The notes: generated from the sequence alone by a model not told the origin. A stretch of DNA of 18,877 nt from an uncultured Clostridia bacterium (GCA_944388825.1 CALXKG010000208.1:1-18877); one strand, 5' to 3'. Numbered from the stretch's first letter, positions 1-6,636 are shown. Made by a program: numbers and translations.

Positions 1-38
1 AGGGGGCGGACGGACAGGCGGGCGGTTTCAAAAAGCAT
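1..38 (-). CDS. GNAT-type acetyltransferase, N-terminal fragment (gene runs off the window)
   Basis: Only the first 12 codons are in the window. Read on the minus strand they give MLFETARLSVRP, the usual opening of RimJ/RimL-like GNAT acetyltransferases (a short strand followed by E-T-x-R-L-x-x-R-P). The ATG at 36-38 is preceded on that strand by AAGGAAG with an 8-base gap, a good ribosome site. The gene is divergent from the EFR1 gene at 188. The family call rests on a very short stretch and is an inference from the motif. The acyl-CoA site and the substrate cannot be seen. Confidence 0.55.
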   Translation of the reverse strand, partial: MLFETARLSVRP

Positions 39-77
39 GGCGGCATCTTCCTTATATTCAAAGTCCAAAATGGGCGG

Positions 78-106
78 TTGACCGGCCGGGCAGGCGGTGG
101 TATCAT
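78..106 (+). promoter_or_regulatory. Sigma-A promoter of the EFR1 gene
   Basis: TTGACC at 78-83 and TATCAT at 101-106 are separated by 17 bp, with TGG directly before the -10 (extended -10). It lies about 80 bases before the start codon at 188. The 5' leader that follows shows no clear structure. Confidence 0.6.
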
Positions 107-187
107 AAAAAGGAAAACACGCCCGGCTGCAATTCAATTGTAACCGGAAACGGATGAAAACGCAAGCGGCATCGGAGGTAAGGAAAA

Positions 188-946
188 ATGAAATGCTGGA
201 AACTGGTCTTCAGCCCGACCGGCGGAACGGAAAAAGCGGCGGAATTGCTCGCGGCCGGGCTGCCGGGGGAGCCGGAAACGGTCGACTTATGCGCCCGGGA
301 TATTGATTTTGGCGGGGTGCAGTGCGGGTCGGACGACTGCGCGCTGATCGCCGTCCCCTCTTTCGGCGGGCGTGCGCCGGGGCTGGCGGTCAATCAGCTG
401 CGGCAGCTGCACGGAAACGGCGCGAAAGCGGTGCTGCTCTGCGTCTACGGCAACCGCGCCTATGAAGATACGCTGGCCGAGATGGAAGACGCGGCGAAAG
501 AGGCGGGGTTTACGGTGATCGCGGCCTGCGCCGCCATCGCGGAGCACTCGATCGCCCGGGCAGTCGCCGCCGGACGGCCGGACGGAGCGGACGCGGCTGT
601 CCTCTCCGGTTTCGCCGGAAAGATCGCCCATAAGCTGGAAAGCGGGAACGCATCCGCCCCCGCCATCCCCGGGAACCGCCCTTATAAAAAGGCGGGCGGC
701 GGGATGACGCCGCTGCCGGATGAAACCTGCGTCCGCTGCGGGGTATGCGCAAGGGAATGCCCCGCCGGGGCGATCGACGGGCAGGACCCCGCAAAGGTGG
801 ACGGGGCCCTCTGCATCGGCTGTATGCGCTGCGAAGCGGTCTGCCCGAAAAAGGTGCGGCACCTCGCCCCGGAAGTTACGGCAGCGGTGGCCGGTATGCT
901 GGCCAAAGCCTGCCCGGACCGGAAAGAGCCGGAGCTTTTCCTGTAA
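188..946 (+). CDS. EFR1-family flavodoxin/ferredoxin protein
   Basis: A 252-residue soluble redox protein, probably passing electrons between an FMN domain and two [4Fe-4S] clusters in the cytoplasm; its partners are unknown. The N-terminal half looks like a flavodoxin fold, with the phosphate-loop-like FSPTGGTEKAA at residues 8-18. The C-terminal part is a 2x[4Fe-4S] ferredoxin: C181-x2-C184-x2-C187-x3-C191-P and C209-x2-C212-x2-C215-x3-C219-P are all present, so two clusters are expected. This order and length match the EFR1 (flavodoxin-fused ferredoxin) family common in Clostridia. The ATG is preceded by GGAGGT at 174-179. The gene has its own promoter (78-106) and terminator (965-998), so it is probably transcribed alone. 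The physiological reaction cannot be told from sequence. Confidence 0.87.
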   Translation: MKCWKLVFSPTGGTEKAAELLAAGLPGEPETVDLCARDIDFGGVQCGSDDCALIAVPSFGGRAPGLAVNQLRQLHGNGAKAVLLCVYGNRAYEDTLAEMEDAAKEAGFTVIAACAAIAEHSIARAVAAGRPDGADAAVLSGFAGKIAHKLESGNASAPAIPGNRPYKKAGGGMTPLPDETCVRCGVCARECPAGAIDGQDPAKVDGALCIGCMRCEAVCPKKVRHLAPEVTAAVAGMLAKACPDRKEPELFL

Positions 947-964
947 GTCATATCCTGTGCCCAG

Positions 965-998
965 ACGGCGGTTCCCGGTTTCCGGGGGCCGCCGTTTT
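965..998 (+). terminator. Rho-independent terminator after the EFR1 gene
   Basis: A 14-bp stem (965-978 with 982-995, including two G-U pairs) closes a TTT loop and is followed by a short run of T. The stem ends only a few bases before the -35 box of the next promoter at 1002. Confidence 0.75.
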
Positions 999-1001
999 GG
1001 A

Positions 1002-1030
1002 TTGACAACCGGATGAAAAACCGATATAAT
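1002..1030 (+). promoter_or_regulatory. Full-consensus sigma-A promoter of the dipeptidase operon
   Basis: TTGACA at 1002-1007 and TATAAT at 1025-1030 are both perfect consensus hexamers at the ideal 17-bp spacing. The dipeptidase ATG lies 48 bases beyond. Such a match suggests strong, largely constitutive transcription. Confidence 0.9.
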
Positions 1031-1077
1031 AGCCTTATACGGAAACTTATCCTACAACGCGAAAGGTTGTGTGATTT

Positions 1078-2487
1078 ATGCTGAAAGAGAAGCTGAAAGA
1101 CTATATGGAGGCCCACCGGCAGGAGATGATCGATGATATCTCCGCCCTGGTTTCGATCCAGAGCGACCGGGGGACCCCGGTCGAAGGGGGGCCGTTCGGG
1201 GCGGGGCCGAAGGCGGCGCTCCATAAGGCGATGGAGATCTGCGCCGGCTACGGCTTTGAAACCAGAAACTGGGACGGCTACGTCGGGACGGCGGACCTAA
1301 ACGGCGGCCCCTCCTGCCTGGACATTCTGGCCCATCTGGACGTCGTGCCGGTGTCGGACGGCTGGACGGTGACCGCCCCGTTTACCCCGAAGCTGGTCGG
1401 GAACAAGCTCTACGGCCGCGGTTCCGCCGACGACAAAGGCCCCGCCGTCGCGGCGCTTTACGCGATGCGGGCGGTGAAAGAGCTGGGCATCCCGCTTAAA
1501 GGCAACTGCCGCCTGATCCTCGGCACCGACGAGGAGTGCGGCAGCGGCGACATCGGCCATTACTACAGCCAGGTGCCGGAGGCCCCCTATACCTTCTCCC
1601 CCGACGCCAACTTCCCCTGCATCAACATTGAAAAGGGTTCCTTACGCGGCTGGTATAAGGCCGATTATCCCGAAATGACCGCCCTCCCCCGCGTTTTATC
1701 CGCAAAGGGCGGGACGAAGATCAACGTTGTGCCGAATAAGGCGGAAGCGGTGGTCGAAGGGATGGACCGGGCGGATATCCAGGCGGTCTGCGACGCGGTC
1801 TCCGCCGAAACCGGGCTTTCCTTCACCCTCTCGGGCGACGGGAAGGTCAAAATCGACGTGACCGGCCGGGACGGCCACGCGGCGATGCCGGAGCACGCAA
1901 ACAACGCGGTGACGGGGCTGGTCGCCCTTCTCTGCGCGCTGCCGCTCGCCGACTGCGAAGGGGTGCGCAAGCTCCGCGCCTTCGGCAGGCTCTACCCCCA
2001 CGGGGATTACAGCGGCCTGGCCGCCGGGATCGCGATGGAAGACAAAGAGTCGGGGGCGCTGACCTGCTGCCTCGACATCTTCTCGATGGATACCCGCCAT
2101 TTTGAAGGGCAGACCGACTGCCGCTGCCCGATCTGCGCGACCGGGGAAAACGTGACCGGCGTGGCGAGAGCCGGCGCGGAAGCGGCGGGGCTTACGCTGG
2201 ACGAGAGCTGCACGCTGAATCCCCCCCACTATGTCCCGGCCGATTCCCCGTTTATCCAGACGCTGCTTGCCGCCTATGAAAAGTATACCGGCCAGAAGGG
2301 GCAGCCGCTCGCCATCGGCGGCGGCACCTATACCCACCATCTCAAAAACGGCGTCGCCTTCGGCTGCGAGTTCCCCGGCGGCGAGGACAACCATATGCAC
2401 GGCAACGACGAATTTGTCAACATCGACGAACTGATCCTTTCGGCGCAGATCTTCGCCGAGGTGATCGTGCAGCTGTGCGGGGAATGA
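1078..2487 (+). CDS. Sapep-type Mn/Zn-dependent dipeptidase (peptidase family M20)
   Basis: A 469-residue cytoplasmic metallopeptidase of the PepV/Sapep group, which cleaves dipeptides to free amino acids. The two-metal site can be followed: H86 in LAHLDVVP, the bridging Asp in GRGSADDKGP (D118/D119), the catalytic and ligand pair E152-E153 in GTDEECGS, D176 in FSPDANFP and H439 in EDNHMHG. The lid-domain motif GHAAMPEHANNAVTG is at 266-280. Length and motif order agree with this family, and no signal peptide is seen. The ATG is preceded by GAAAGG at 1061-1066. It is the first gene after a consensus promoter and is followed 71 bases later by the GntR gene with no clear terminator between them, so the genes downstream may share its transcript. 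The exact dipeptide range is unknown. Confidence 0.92.
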   Translation: MLKEKLKDYMEAHRQEMIDDISALVSIQSDRGTPVEGGPFGAGPKAALHKAMEICAGYGFETRNWDGYVGTADLNGGPSCLDILAHLDVVPVSDGWTVTAPFTPKLVGNKLYGRGSADDKGPAVAALYAMRAVKELGIPLKGNCRLILGTDEECGSGDIGHYYSQVPEAPYTFSPDANFPCINIEKGSLRGWYKADYPEMTALPRVLSAKGGTKINVVPNKAEAVVEGMDRADIQAVCDAVSAETGLSFTLSGDGKVKIDVTGRDGHAAMPEHANNAVTGLVALLCALPLADCEGVRKLRAFGRLYPHGDYSGLAAGIAMEDKESGALTCCLDIFSMDTRHFEGQTDCRCPICATGENVTGVARAGAEAAGLTLDESCTLNPPHYVPADSPFIQTLLAAYEKYTGQKGQPLAIGGGTYTHHLKNGVAFGCEFPGGEDNHMHGNDEFVNIDELILSAQIFAEVIVQLCGE

Positions 2488-2558
2488 GCGCAGCCCGGTG
2501 GGCTTCATGCGGCCAAGAGGGGGCGCTTCATCCATATAAAGGAAGGGAATGATACAAT

Positions 2559-3254
2559 TTGAGTCGGGACCAAAGTCTGGCGGAGCGGACCGCCGACGAC
2601 ATCCTCTCGATGCTGAACATCGAAAAACGGTTTTCGGCGGGCGATCGCCTGCCGAGCGAAAACGAACTGGCAAGCGAGCTGAAGGTCAGCCGGACGACCC
2701 TGCGGGAGGCGGTGCGCCTCCTCGCCGCCCATCAGGTGCTGGTGACCGAGCGGGGCCGGGGGACGTTCGTCCGGGAGGACTTCCACCCGAGCGACGCGAA
2801 ACTGACCTTAAAAAGTATGTCCCCGGAACTGATCGACGTCCGGGACCTGTTTGAGATGCGGCTGATCTTCGAGCCGGAAGCCGCCTTCTACGCCGCCCAG
2901 CGGGCGACCGACGCGGAACTCCAGCGCATCCGCAAATACGCCGAACAGGAAGAGGCGGTCATCGCCAGGGGCGAAGACCAGACCGAGCTGGAAATGGCCT
3001 TCCACAATTCCATCGCGACCGCCACTCACAACAGCTTCATCGGCGAGCTGGTGCCGCTCATCTACCGGTCGATCGACCGGGCGCTGCGTCTGACCGCCGA
3101 CTACCCCGGCATCATCCAGAACGTTGTCGAGGACAACCGGCTGCTGATCGAGTTCCTCTCCCGCCGCAACGCCGAGGGGGCCAGGGCCGCGATGCGCATC
3201 CATATCATCCACGCGATGGACGGGCTGAAAGACCCGAAGGAGGGGAAAGCATGA
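2559..3254 (+). CDS. GntR-family transcriptional regulator, FadR/FCD type
   Basis: A 231-residue DNA-binding regulator. Residues about 8-72 form the GntR winged helix: AGDRLPSENELASELKVSRTTLREAVRLLAAHQVL followed by the wing ERGRGTFV. The C-terminal part (about 85-225) is all-helical, as in FCD effector domains, which usually bind a metal plus a small carboxylate. Candidate ligands include H157 in the LEMAFHNSIA segment and histidines near the C-terminus. The start is TTG at 2559, placed 11 bases after GGAAGGG (2541-2547); the ATG at 2549 is in another frame. The stop overlaps the next start (ATGA), so it is translationally coupled to the membrane protein. It may control its own operon, but no operator was identified and the effector is unknown. 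Confidence 0.9.
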   Translation: MSRDQSLAERTADDILSMLNIEKRFSAGDRLPSENELASELKVSRTTLREAVRLLAAHQVLVTERGRGTFVREDFHPSDAKLTLKSMSPELIDVRDLFEMRLIFEPEAAFYAAQRATDAELQRIRKYAEQEEAVIARGEDQTELEMAFHNSIATATHNSFIGELVPLIYRSIDRALRLTADYPGIIQNVVEDNRLLIEFLSRRNAEGARAAMRIHIIHAMDGLKDPKEGKA

Positions 3255-4162
3255 CCCGCCAGAAGAAAAAAGTCACCTTCAAAGGGGTGCCGACCGAAAA
3301 GGTCATCGTCCAGTATAAGCGCTCGCGGCTGCTCAGCTACGCCCTCTATTCGCTTGCGATCCTCTTTACGCTGATGAGCTTAAGCTGGTACAGCGTCGAC
3401 GCGCTGACCCCGTTTACCCTCCTGGTCTGCATCCTGACGGCGGCGGCCGCCTGTTACATCGCCCGCGGCATCGGGATCTATCTGATGGCGAAATATCTGG
3501 AGATCCTGCGCAACGACTGCGACCCCGTCAAGTTCGAAGCGCTCTATTCCCGGATGGAAGGGAACCCCGAAAAGCCCAACGCCATCACCTTCAACATCTG
3601 CCGGGCGCTTTACTACCAGGGGCGGTTTGAAGAGGCGCTGGCGCGGCTCCAAAAAATGGGCCGCCCGAAAGAAAAAAGCGTCCTCTATTTCCAGTACTAT
3701 AACCTCCTCGCCTGCTGCTACGACGAGCTGGGGGACGTTGAAAAGCTGGTCATGATCAAGGAAAAGACCGGCCGGCAGGTCATGCAGATGAAGGACAAGG
3801 ACAAGTATGTCGGCAACGGCCGGCAATTACAGGTTATCCTCTCCCAGATGCTCTCCCAGAAGGAAGGCCGCTTCCAGCGCAGCCGGGAGCTGGCGGAGGA
3901 GATTCTGGACGGCGCCGCCTTTACGCTGGCCCGCATCCAGGCGGCCTGCCGCCTGGCCGAGCTGGAATACCGCTGCGGAGCCGGGAAGTCGGCGATGGAA
4001 CACGCCGCCTATGTGATCGACGACGGCGGCAAGACCTTCTACGTCGGACGCGCCCGGGAAATCTACAAAAAATGCTGCGGGCAGGACTATGTGACCGAGG
4101 ACGAGGCGTTCCAGAAGCGCCTGGCCGAAGGCGAATACCGGGAGGAGAAAGAAAATGCGTGA
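3251..4162 (+). CDS. Two-TM protein with TPR-like cytoplasmic tail, function unknown
   Basis: I do not recognise a named family. The 303 residues start with a basic stretch (TRQKKK), then two hydrophobic segments at about 27-47 and 52-77 that would form a membrane hairpin. About 220 helical residues follow, with TPR-like pairs, for example the FNICRALYYQGRFEEALARLQKMG and LYFQYYNLLACCYDELGDVEKL segments. This suggests a membrane-anchored scaffold with the repeat domain in the cytoplasm. It overlaps the GntR stop by 4 bases and the chorismate mutase start by 8 bases, with GAAGGAGGGG as ribosome site, so it is firmly in this operon. It might assemble or sense a partner, but nothing in the sequence names one. 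Confidence 0.75.
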   Translation: MTRQKKKVTFKGVPTEKVIVQYKRSRLLSYALYSLAILFTLMSLSWYSVDALTPFTLLVCILTAAAACYIARGIGIYLMAKYLEILRNDCDPVKFEALYSRMEGNPEKPNAITFNICRALYYQGRFEEALARLQKMGRPKEKSVLYFQYYNLLACCYDELGDVEKLVMIKEKTGRQVMQMKDKDKYVGNGRQLQVILSQMLSQKEGRFQRSRELAEEILDGAAFTLARIQAACRLAELEYRCGAGKSAMEHAAYVIDDGGKTFYVGRAREIYKKCCGQDYVTEDEAFQKRLAEGEYREEKENA

Positions 4163-4430
4163 CCTAGACACCCTGCGGGGCGAGATCGACCGGGTCAACC
4201 GGCAGATGCTCGCGCTGCTGACCGAACGGCTCTCCCTCTGCGCCGAGGTGGCGGAATACAAGCGGGCGCACGGCCTGCCGGTCTACGTCCCCGAGCGGGA
4301 AGAGGCGATCTTAAACTGGGCCGCCTCCGCCGCCGGGGAGACGTTTGCCCCCTACGCGCGGGAATATTTCCAGGCGCTGATGGACCTGTCCAAAGAATAC
4401 GAACGGGAAACCGGCGCGCAGTCCGTATAG
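4155..4430 (+). CDS. Stand-alone chorismate mutase, AroQ class
   Basis: A 91-residue all-helical enzyme converting chorismate to prephenate, the branch step to phenylalanine and tyrosine. It has the size of a single AroQ domain, without fused dehydratase or DAHP synthase. By comparison with the E. coli domain, R8, R25, K36, R48 and E49 match substrate-binding residues, S79 matches Ser84, and E83 stands where E. coli has Gln88 (the yeast enzyme also uses Glu there). The position equivalent to E. coli Asp48 is Val45. No signal peptide is present. The start overlaps the previous gene by 8 bases and sits behind GGAGGAGAAAG. No other aromatic-biosynthesis gene is in the window, which is unusual. 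The family call is strong; its role in this operon is open. Confidence 0.88.
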   Translation: MRDLDTLRGEIDRVNRQMLALLTERLSLCAEVAEYKRAHGLPVYVPEREEAILNWAASAAGETFAPYAREYFQALMDLSKEYERETGAQSV

Positions 4431-4490
4431 GCATAGCGGGCACCGTCTAACAGGCTTTCTTCAGCATTACAGCATCCGGGAGGCGACCGC

Positions 4491-5045
4491 ATGAAACCCA
4501 AATGGCTCCGCCATCTCCATACGATCAACCACCACAAGTGGCTGGTCATGAAGCACTGCTTCGCGGTCGGGCTCTACCGGCAGGGGCTGACCCACGACCT
4601 TTCCAAATACGCGCCGGTCGAATTCCTCGCCGGGGCAAAATACTATGACGGCAAAAAAAGCCCCAACAACGGCGAACGGGCGGCAAAGGGCTACTCCGCC
4701 GCCTGGCTGCACCACAAAGGCCGGAACAAGCACCACCTCGAGTACTGGATCGACTATGCGCCGAAGGGGGCGGGGACGCCGCTCGCCGGCTGCAGGATGC
4801 CGGTCCAATACGTCGTCGAGATGTTCTGCGACCGGGTCGCCGCCTGCGAGAACTACCACGGCTCCGCCTATACCGACCGCGACCCCTACGACTACTACAT
4901 CCACTCCCGCGACCATTACGTCATCCACCCCGAATCCCGGGCGCTTCTGGAACAGCTGCTCGTCATGCTGATGGAAAAGGGGCAGCAGGAGACGTTCCGG
5001 TATATTAAGGCGGAGATCCTGCCAAAAGCGCGCTCTTCCCGATAG
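4491..5045 (+). CDS. DUF5662 family protein
   Basis: A 184-residue soluble protein of a family (DUF5662) widespread in Firmicutes and some phages, with no established function. It is rich in conserved His and Asp: H10, H14-H15, the H35-D36 pair in LTHDLSKY, H74-H75 and H81-H82 in the stretch WLHHKGRNKHHLEYW, and D114-R115. The spacing (His, His-Asp, His cluster, late Asp) recalls HD-type metal phosphohydrolases. That resemblance is my inference from residue pattern, not an established assignment. The ATG has GGGAGG at 4478-4483. It lies 60 bases after chorismate mutase and 19 bases before the GNAT gene, so it is probably in the same operon. Confidence 0.83.
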   Translation: MKPKWLRHLHTINHHKWLVMKHCFAVGLYRQGLTHDLSKYAPVEFLAGAKYYDGKKSPNNGERAAKGYSAAWLHHKGRNKHHLEYWIDYAPKGAGTPLAGCRMPVQYVVEMFCDRVAACENYHGSAYTDRDPYDYYIHSRDHYVIHPESRALLEQLLVMLMEKGQQETFRYIKAEILPKARSSR

Positions 5046-5064
5046 AGAAAAGAAAGGAATCCCC

Positions 5065-6018
5065 ATGTCCATTACGATCCATCCCCTCACCCCCGCCGAT
5101 CACCCCCTTCTCCCTGCGCTGCACGACCCGGCCCGCAGGCAGGAGCTGGCGCTGGCCCATCTGGACGCCGCCTTTAAGCCCTTTGCTGAAGCGGCGGAGG
5201 CGGAAGGCTTCTACGGCTACCCCCATCTGGACGCCGCCTGGCTGGACGGGACGCTCGCAGGTTTTTCCGCCTACACCGATGAAGAGCTGGCCTGGGTCTA
5301 TGTCGGGCCGCAGTTCCAGCGGCGGGGCGTCGGGAAGGCACTTGTCCGCCACGCGCTTGAAACCGCGCCCGGCATTTACTACATTGAAGTGCTTTCCGGC
5401 AACGCCCCCGCCCGGTCGCTCTACGAATCCTTCGGGTTCCGGCTGCGGGAGGTGCTGCACGGCAGGATGCCGGGGAACGAGTCGTTTGCGGTAACTGTCG
5501 ACGCCCTTGTCCGCCCGGAAGCGGGGTTCTGCCTGGAAGCCGCCGCCCCTGCCGATCTCCCGTCGGTCTATGCGCTCATCAATGCGCGGCTTGACTGGTT
5601 TAAGGAACGGGGCAGCCCCCAGTGGAGCGGCTACTGGGATTACTTCCCCGAAAGCTACTACGAGGCAGCCTGCCGGGAAGGGCGGCTGATGGTCCTGCGG
5701 GACCGGCTGACCGGCAAGGTATCCGCCGCGGGGGTGTATGCCGAGGCGGACGGGTACTGGGCGGATACCGGGACAGAGAACGCCGGCTATCTCCACAATT
5801 TCGTCTCTTCCTTCGGCTTCCCCGGAGCCGGGAGCCTGTTCCTCGCCAGGCTGGAGGGGTATGCCCGGCAACGCGGGCGCGCCCGCTTCCGGCTGGACTG
5901 CGGCGCGCAGAACGAGACGCTGCAAACCTATTACAAGTCCCGCGGCTACCGGGAAATGGGCCGGTGCGCCGACGGCGGGTATGAAGGGATCCGGCTGGAA
6001 AAACCGCTTATCCCATAA
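5065..6018 (+). CDS. Tandem-GNAT N-acetyltransferase
   Basis: A 317-residue cytoplasmic protein made of two GNAT folds. The first (about 1-148) has the acetyl-CoA motif QFQRRGVGKALV at 83-94, followed by the strand YIEVLSGNAPARSLYESFGF typical of the fold. The second (about 155-317) has NETLQTYYKSRGYREMG near its end, but its motif A (FPGAGSLFLARL) is degenerate, so only the first site clearly binds acetyl-CoA. The second half may bind the acceptor substrate or have another acyl donor. The ATG follows AAAGGA at 5053-5058. It is the last gene before a strong hairpin at 6025-6053. The substrate is unknown. Confidence 0.85.
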   Translation: MSITIHPLTPADHPLLPALHDPARRQELALAHLDAAFKPFAEAAEAEGFYGYPHLDAAWLDGTLAGFSAYTDEELAWVYVGPQFQRRGVGKALVRHALETAPGIYYIEVLSGNAPARSLYESFGFRLREVLHGRMPGNESFAVTVDALVRPEAGFCLEAAAPADLPSVYALINARLDWFKERGSPQWSGYWDYFPESYYEAACREGRLMVLRDRLTGKVSAAGVYAEADGYWADTGTENAGYLHNFVSSFGFPGAGSLFLARLEGYARQRGRARFRLDCGAQNETLQTYYKSRGYREMGRCADGGYEGIRLEKPLIP

Positions 6019-6024
6019 CCCGGC

Positions 6025-6056
6025 GCCCCCGGAAGAAAATTTTCTCCGGGGGCTTT
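6025..6056 (+). terminator. Hairpin terminator after the acetyltransferase gene
   Basis: A 9-bp GC-rich stem (6025-6033 with 6045-6053) can be extended inward by AAAA/TTTT pairing. Only three T follow, and these are the first bases of the -35 box of the tRNA promoter, so termination may be partial. Confidence 0.6.
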
Positions 6057-6082
6057 ACAAACGGGGAAAAGTGTGCTATAAT
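6054..6082 (+). promoter_or_regulatory. Promoter of tRNA-Thr
   Basis: TTTACA at 6054-6059 and TATAAT at 6077-6082 lie 17 bp apart, with TGC just before the -10 (extended -10). The tRNA begins 20 bases beyond. Confidence 0.85.
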
Positions 6083-6101
6083 AACCCAGTACCCGGAAAA
6101 C

Positions 6102-6177
6102 GCTACTGTGGCTCAGCTGGCAGAGCAGCTCACTCGTAATGAGCAGGTCGTCCGTTCGAATCGGATCAGTAGCTCCA
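6102..6177 (+). tRNA. tRNA-Thr, anticodon CGU
   Basis: The full cloverleaf can be drawn. The acceptor stem GCTACTG (6102-6108) pairs with CAGTAGC (6167-6173). The D stem GCTC pairs with GAGC. The anticodon stem GCTCA pairs with TGAGC around the loop CTCGTAA, giving anticodon CGU at 6135-6137. The T stem GTCCG pairs with CGGAT (one G-U) around TTCGAAT. The discriminator is T6174 and CCA is encoded at 6175-6177. It reads the threonine codon ACG. It has its own promoter and terminator, so it is a single-gene unit. Confidence 0.96.
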
Positions 6178-6180
6178 GGA

Positions 6181-6216
6181 AAACCCCGTGACCGTCAGGC
6201 CACGGGGGTTTTTTTT
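6181..6216 (+). terminator. Terminator of tRNA-Thr
   Basis: CCCCGTG (6184-6190) pairs with CACGGGG (6201-6207) around a 10-base loop, and a run of eight T follows. It begins only a few bases after the encoded CCA end. Confidence 0.92.
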
Positions 6217-6255
6217 GCTCAAACTTGTTCGCGGCCCCATCTATCCCCGTCCCTC

Positions 6256-6284
6256 TTGCGCTCCCCCGCTTTTTATGGTACGAT
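6256..6284 (+). promoter_or_regulatory. Probable promoter of the 73-aa protein gene
   Basis: TTGCGC at 6256-6261 and TACGAT at 6279-6284 are 17 bp apart, with TGG before the -10 (extended -10). The start codon lies 26 bases downstream. Confidence 0.55.
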
Positions 6285-6310
6285 AGGAAAAACGCTAAGG
6301 AGGCTTCCCC

Positions 6311-6532
6311 ATGCAGAAGATCGTCTATATTTCCAACAGCCGGGATTTCACTGAACAACGTGACATCAACGACAACCAATACCTCACCCGGGCAAATCTG
6401 CTGCTCTCGGACGGCTGGACGGTCGCGCAGATGGAAACGAAAGTCGTCCCGGTCGACCCCAAGCTGGACAACTACCTCCACAAAGAGACGCTTGTCTCCT
6501 TTGTCATCCTGGAAAAACCGGACGAAACATAA
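6311..6532 (+). CDS. Small conserved-looking protein of unknown function (73 aa)
   Basis: I do not recognise this protein. It is 73 residues, soluble, without Cys, signal peptide or membrane segment. It has a beta-alpha-beta look: the strand KIVYISNS, the helix-like NQYLTRANLLLSDGWTVAQM, and strands TKVVPVD and SFVILEKP. That it is real is supported by a strong ribosome site (AAGGAGG at 6297-6303), a promoter-like element just upstream and codon use like its neighbours. It stands between the tRNA terminator and the DUF362 gene, which has its own promoter. It may be a small nucleotide-, ligand- or protein-binding domain, but no function can be assigned. Confidence 0.7.
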   Translation: MQKIVYISNSRDFTEQRDINDNQYLTRANLLLSDGWTVAQMETKVVPVDPKLDNYLHKETLVSFVILEKPDET

Positions 6533-6560
6533 TTCCCGCAAAAAAACTTATCCTTTCCTC

Positions 6561-6591
6561 TTGACCTGGAGTCCACTTCAAGGTATATAAT
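6561..6591 (+). promoter_or_regulatory. MerR-type promoter with 19-bp spacer for the DUF362 gene
   Basis: TTGACC at 6561-6566 and TATAAT at 6586-6591 are separated by 19 bp, two more than the optimum. Nineteen-base spacers are the hallmark of promoters activated by MerR-family regulators, which twist the DNA to realign the boxes. The spacer also holds a dyad (6565-6582). The DUF362 start codon lies 46 bases beyond. Confidence 0.72.
6565..6582 (+). promoter_or_regulatory. Candidate MerR/NmlR-type operator dyad
   Basis: CCTGGAGT and ACTTCAAG are inverted copies (6 of 8 positions) around a two-base centre. They sit between the -35 and -10 boxes. The half-sites resemble CTTGGAGT/ACTCCAAG, the operator type of NmlR/AdhR-like MerR regulators that respond to aldehydes or thiol stress. 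No MerR gene is in the window, so the regulator would act in trans. Confidence 0.6.
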
Positions 6592-6636
6592 ACCCATAGA
6601 ACGAACTTCCACCTGCGTTTTGAAGGAGGAACCCCT

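Noticed and set aside
113..187. Riboswitch in the EFR1 leader
   Set aside because: The 75-base leader forms no clear conserved stem and no terminator or sequestering hairpin was found.
2530..2545. TATAAA as a -10 box for the GntR gene
   Set aside because: It touches the ribosome site, so transcription would begin after it, and no -35 lies at a usable distance.
1696..2673. Open frame on the minus strand across the dipeptidase end and GntR start
   Set aside because: It crosses two well-supported plus-strand genes and shows no motif or ribosome site.
5065..6018. Two separate GNAT genes instead of one tandem protein
   Set aside because: The frame is open throughout, with no internal stop and no internal start with a ribosome site near residue 150.
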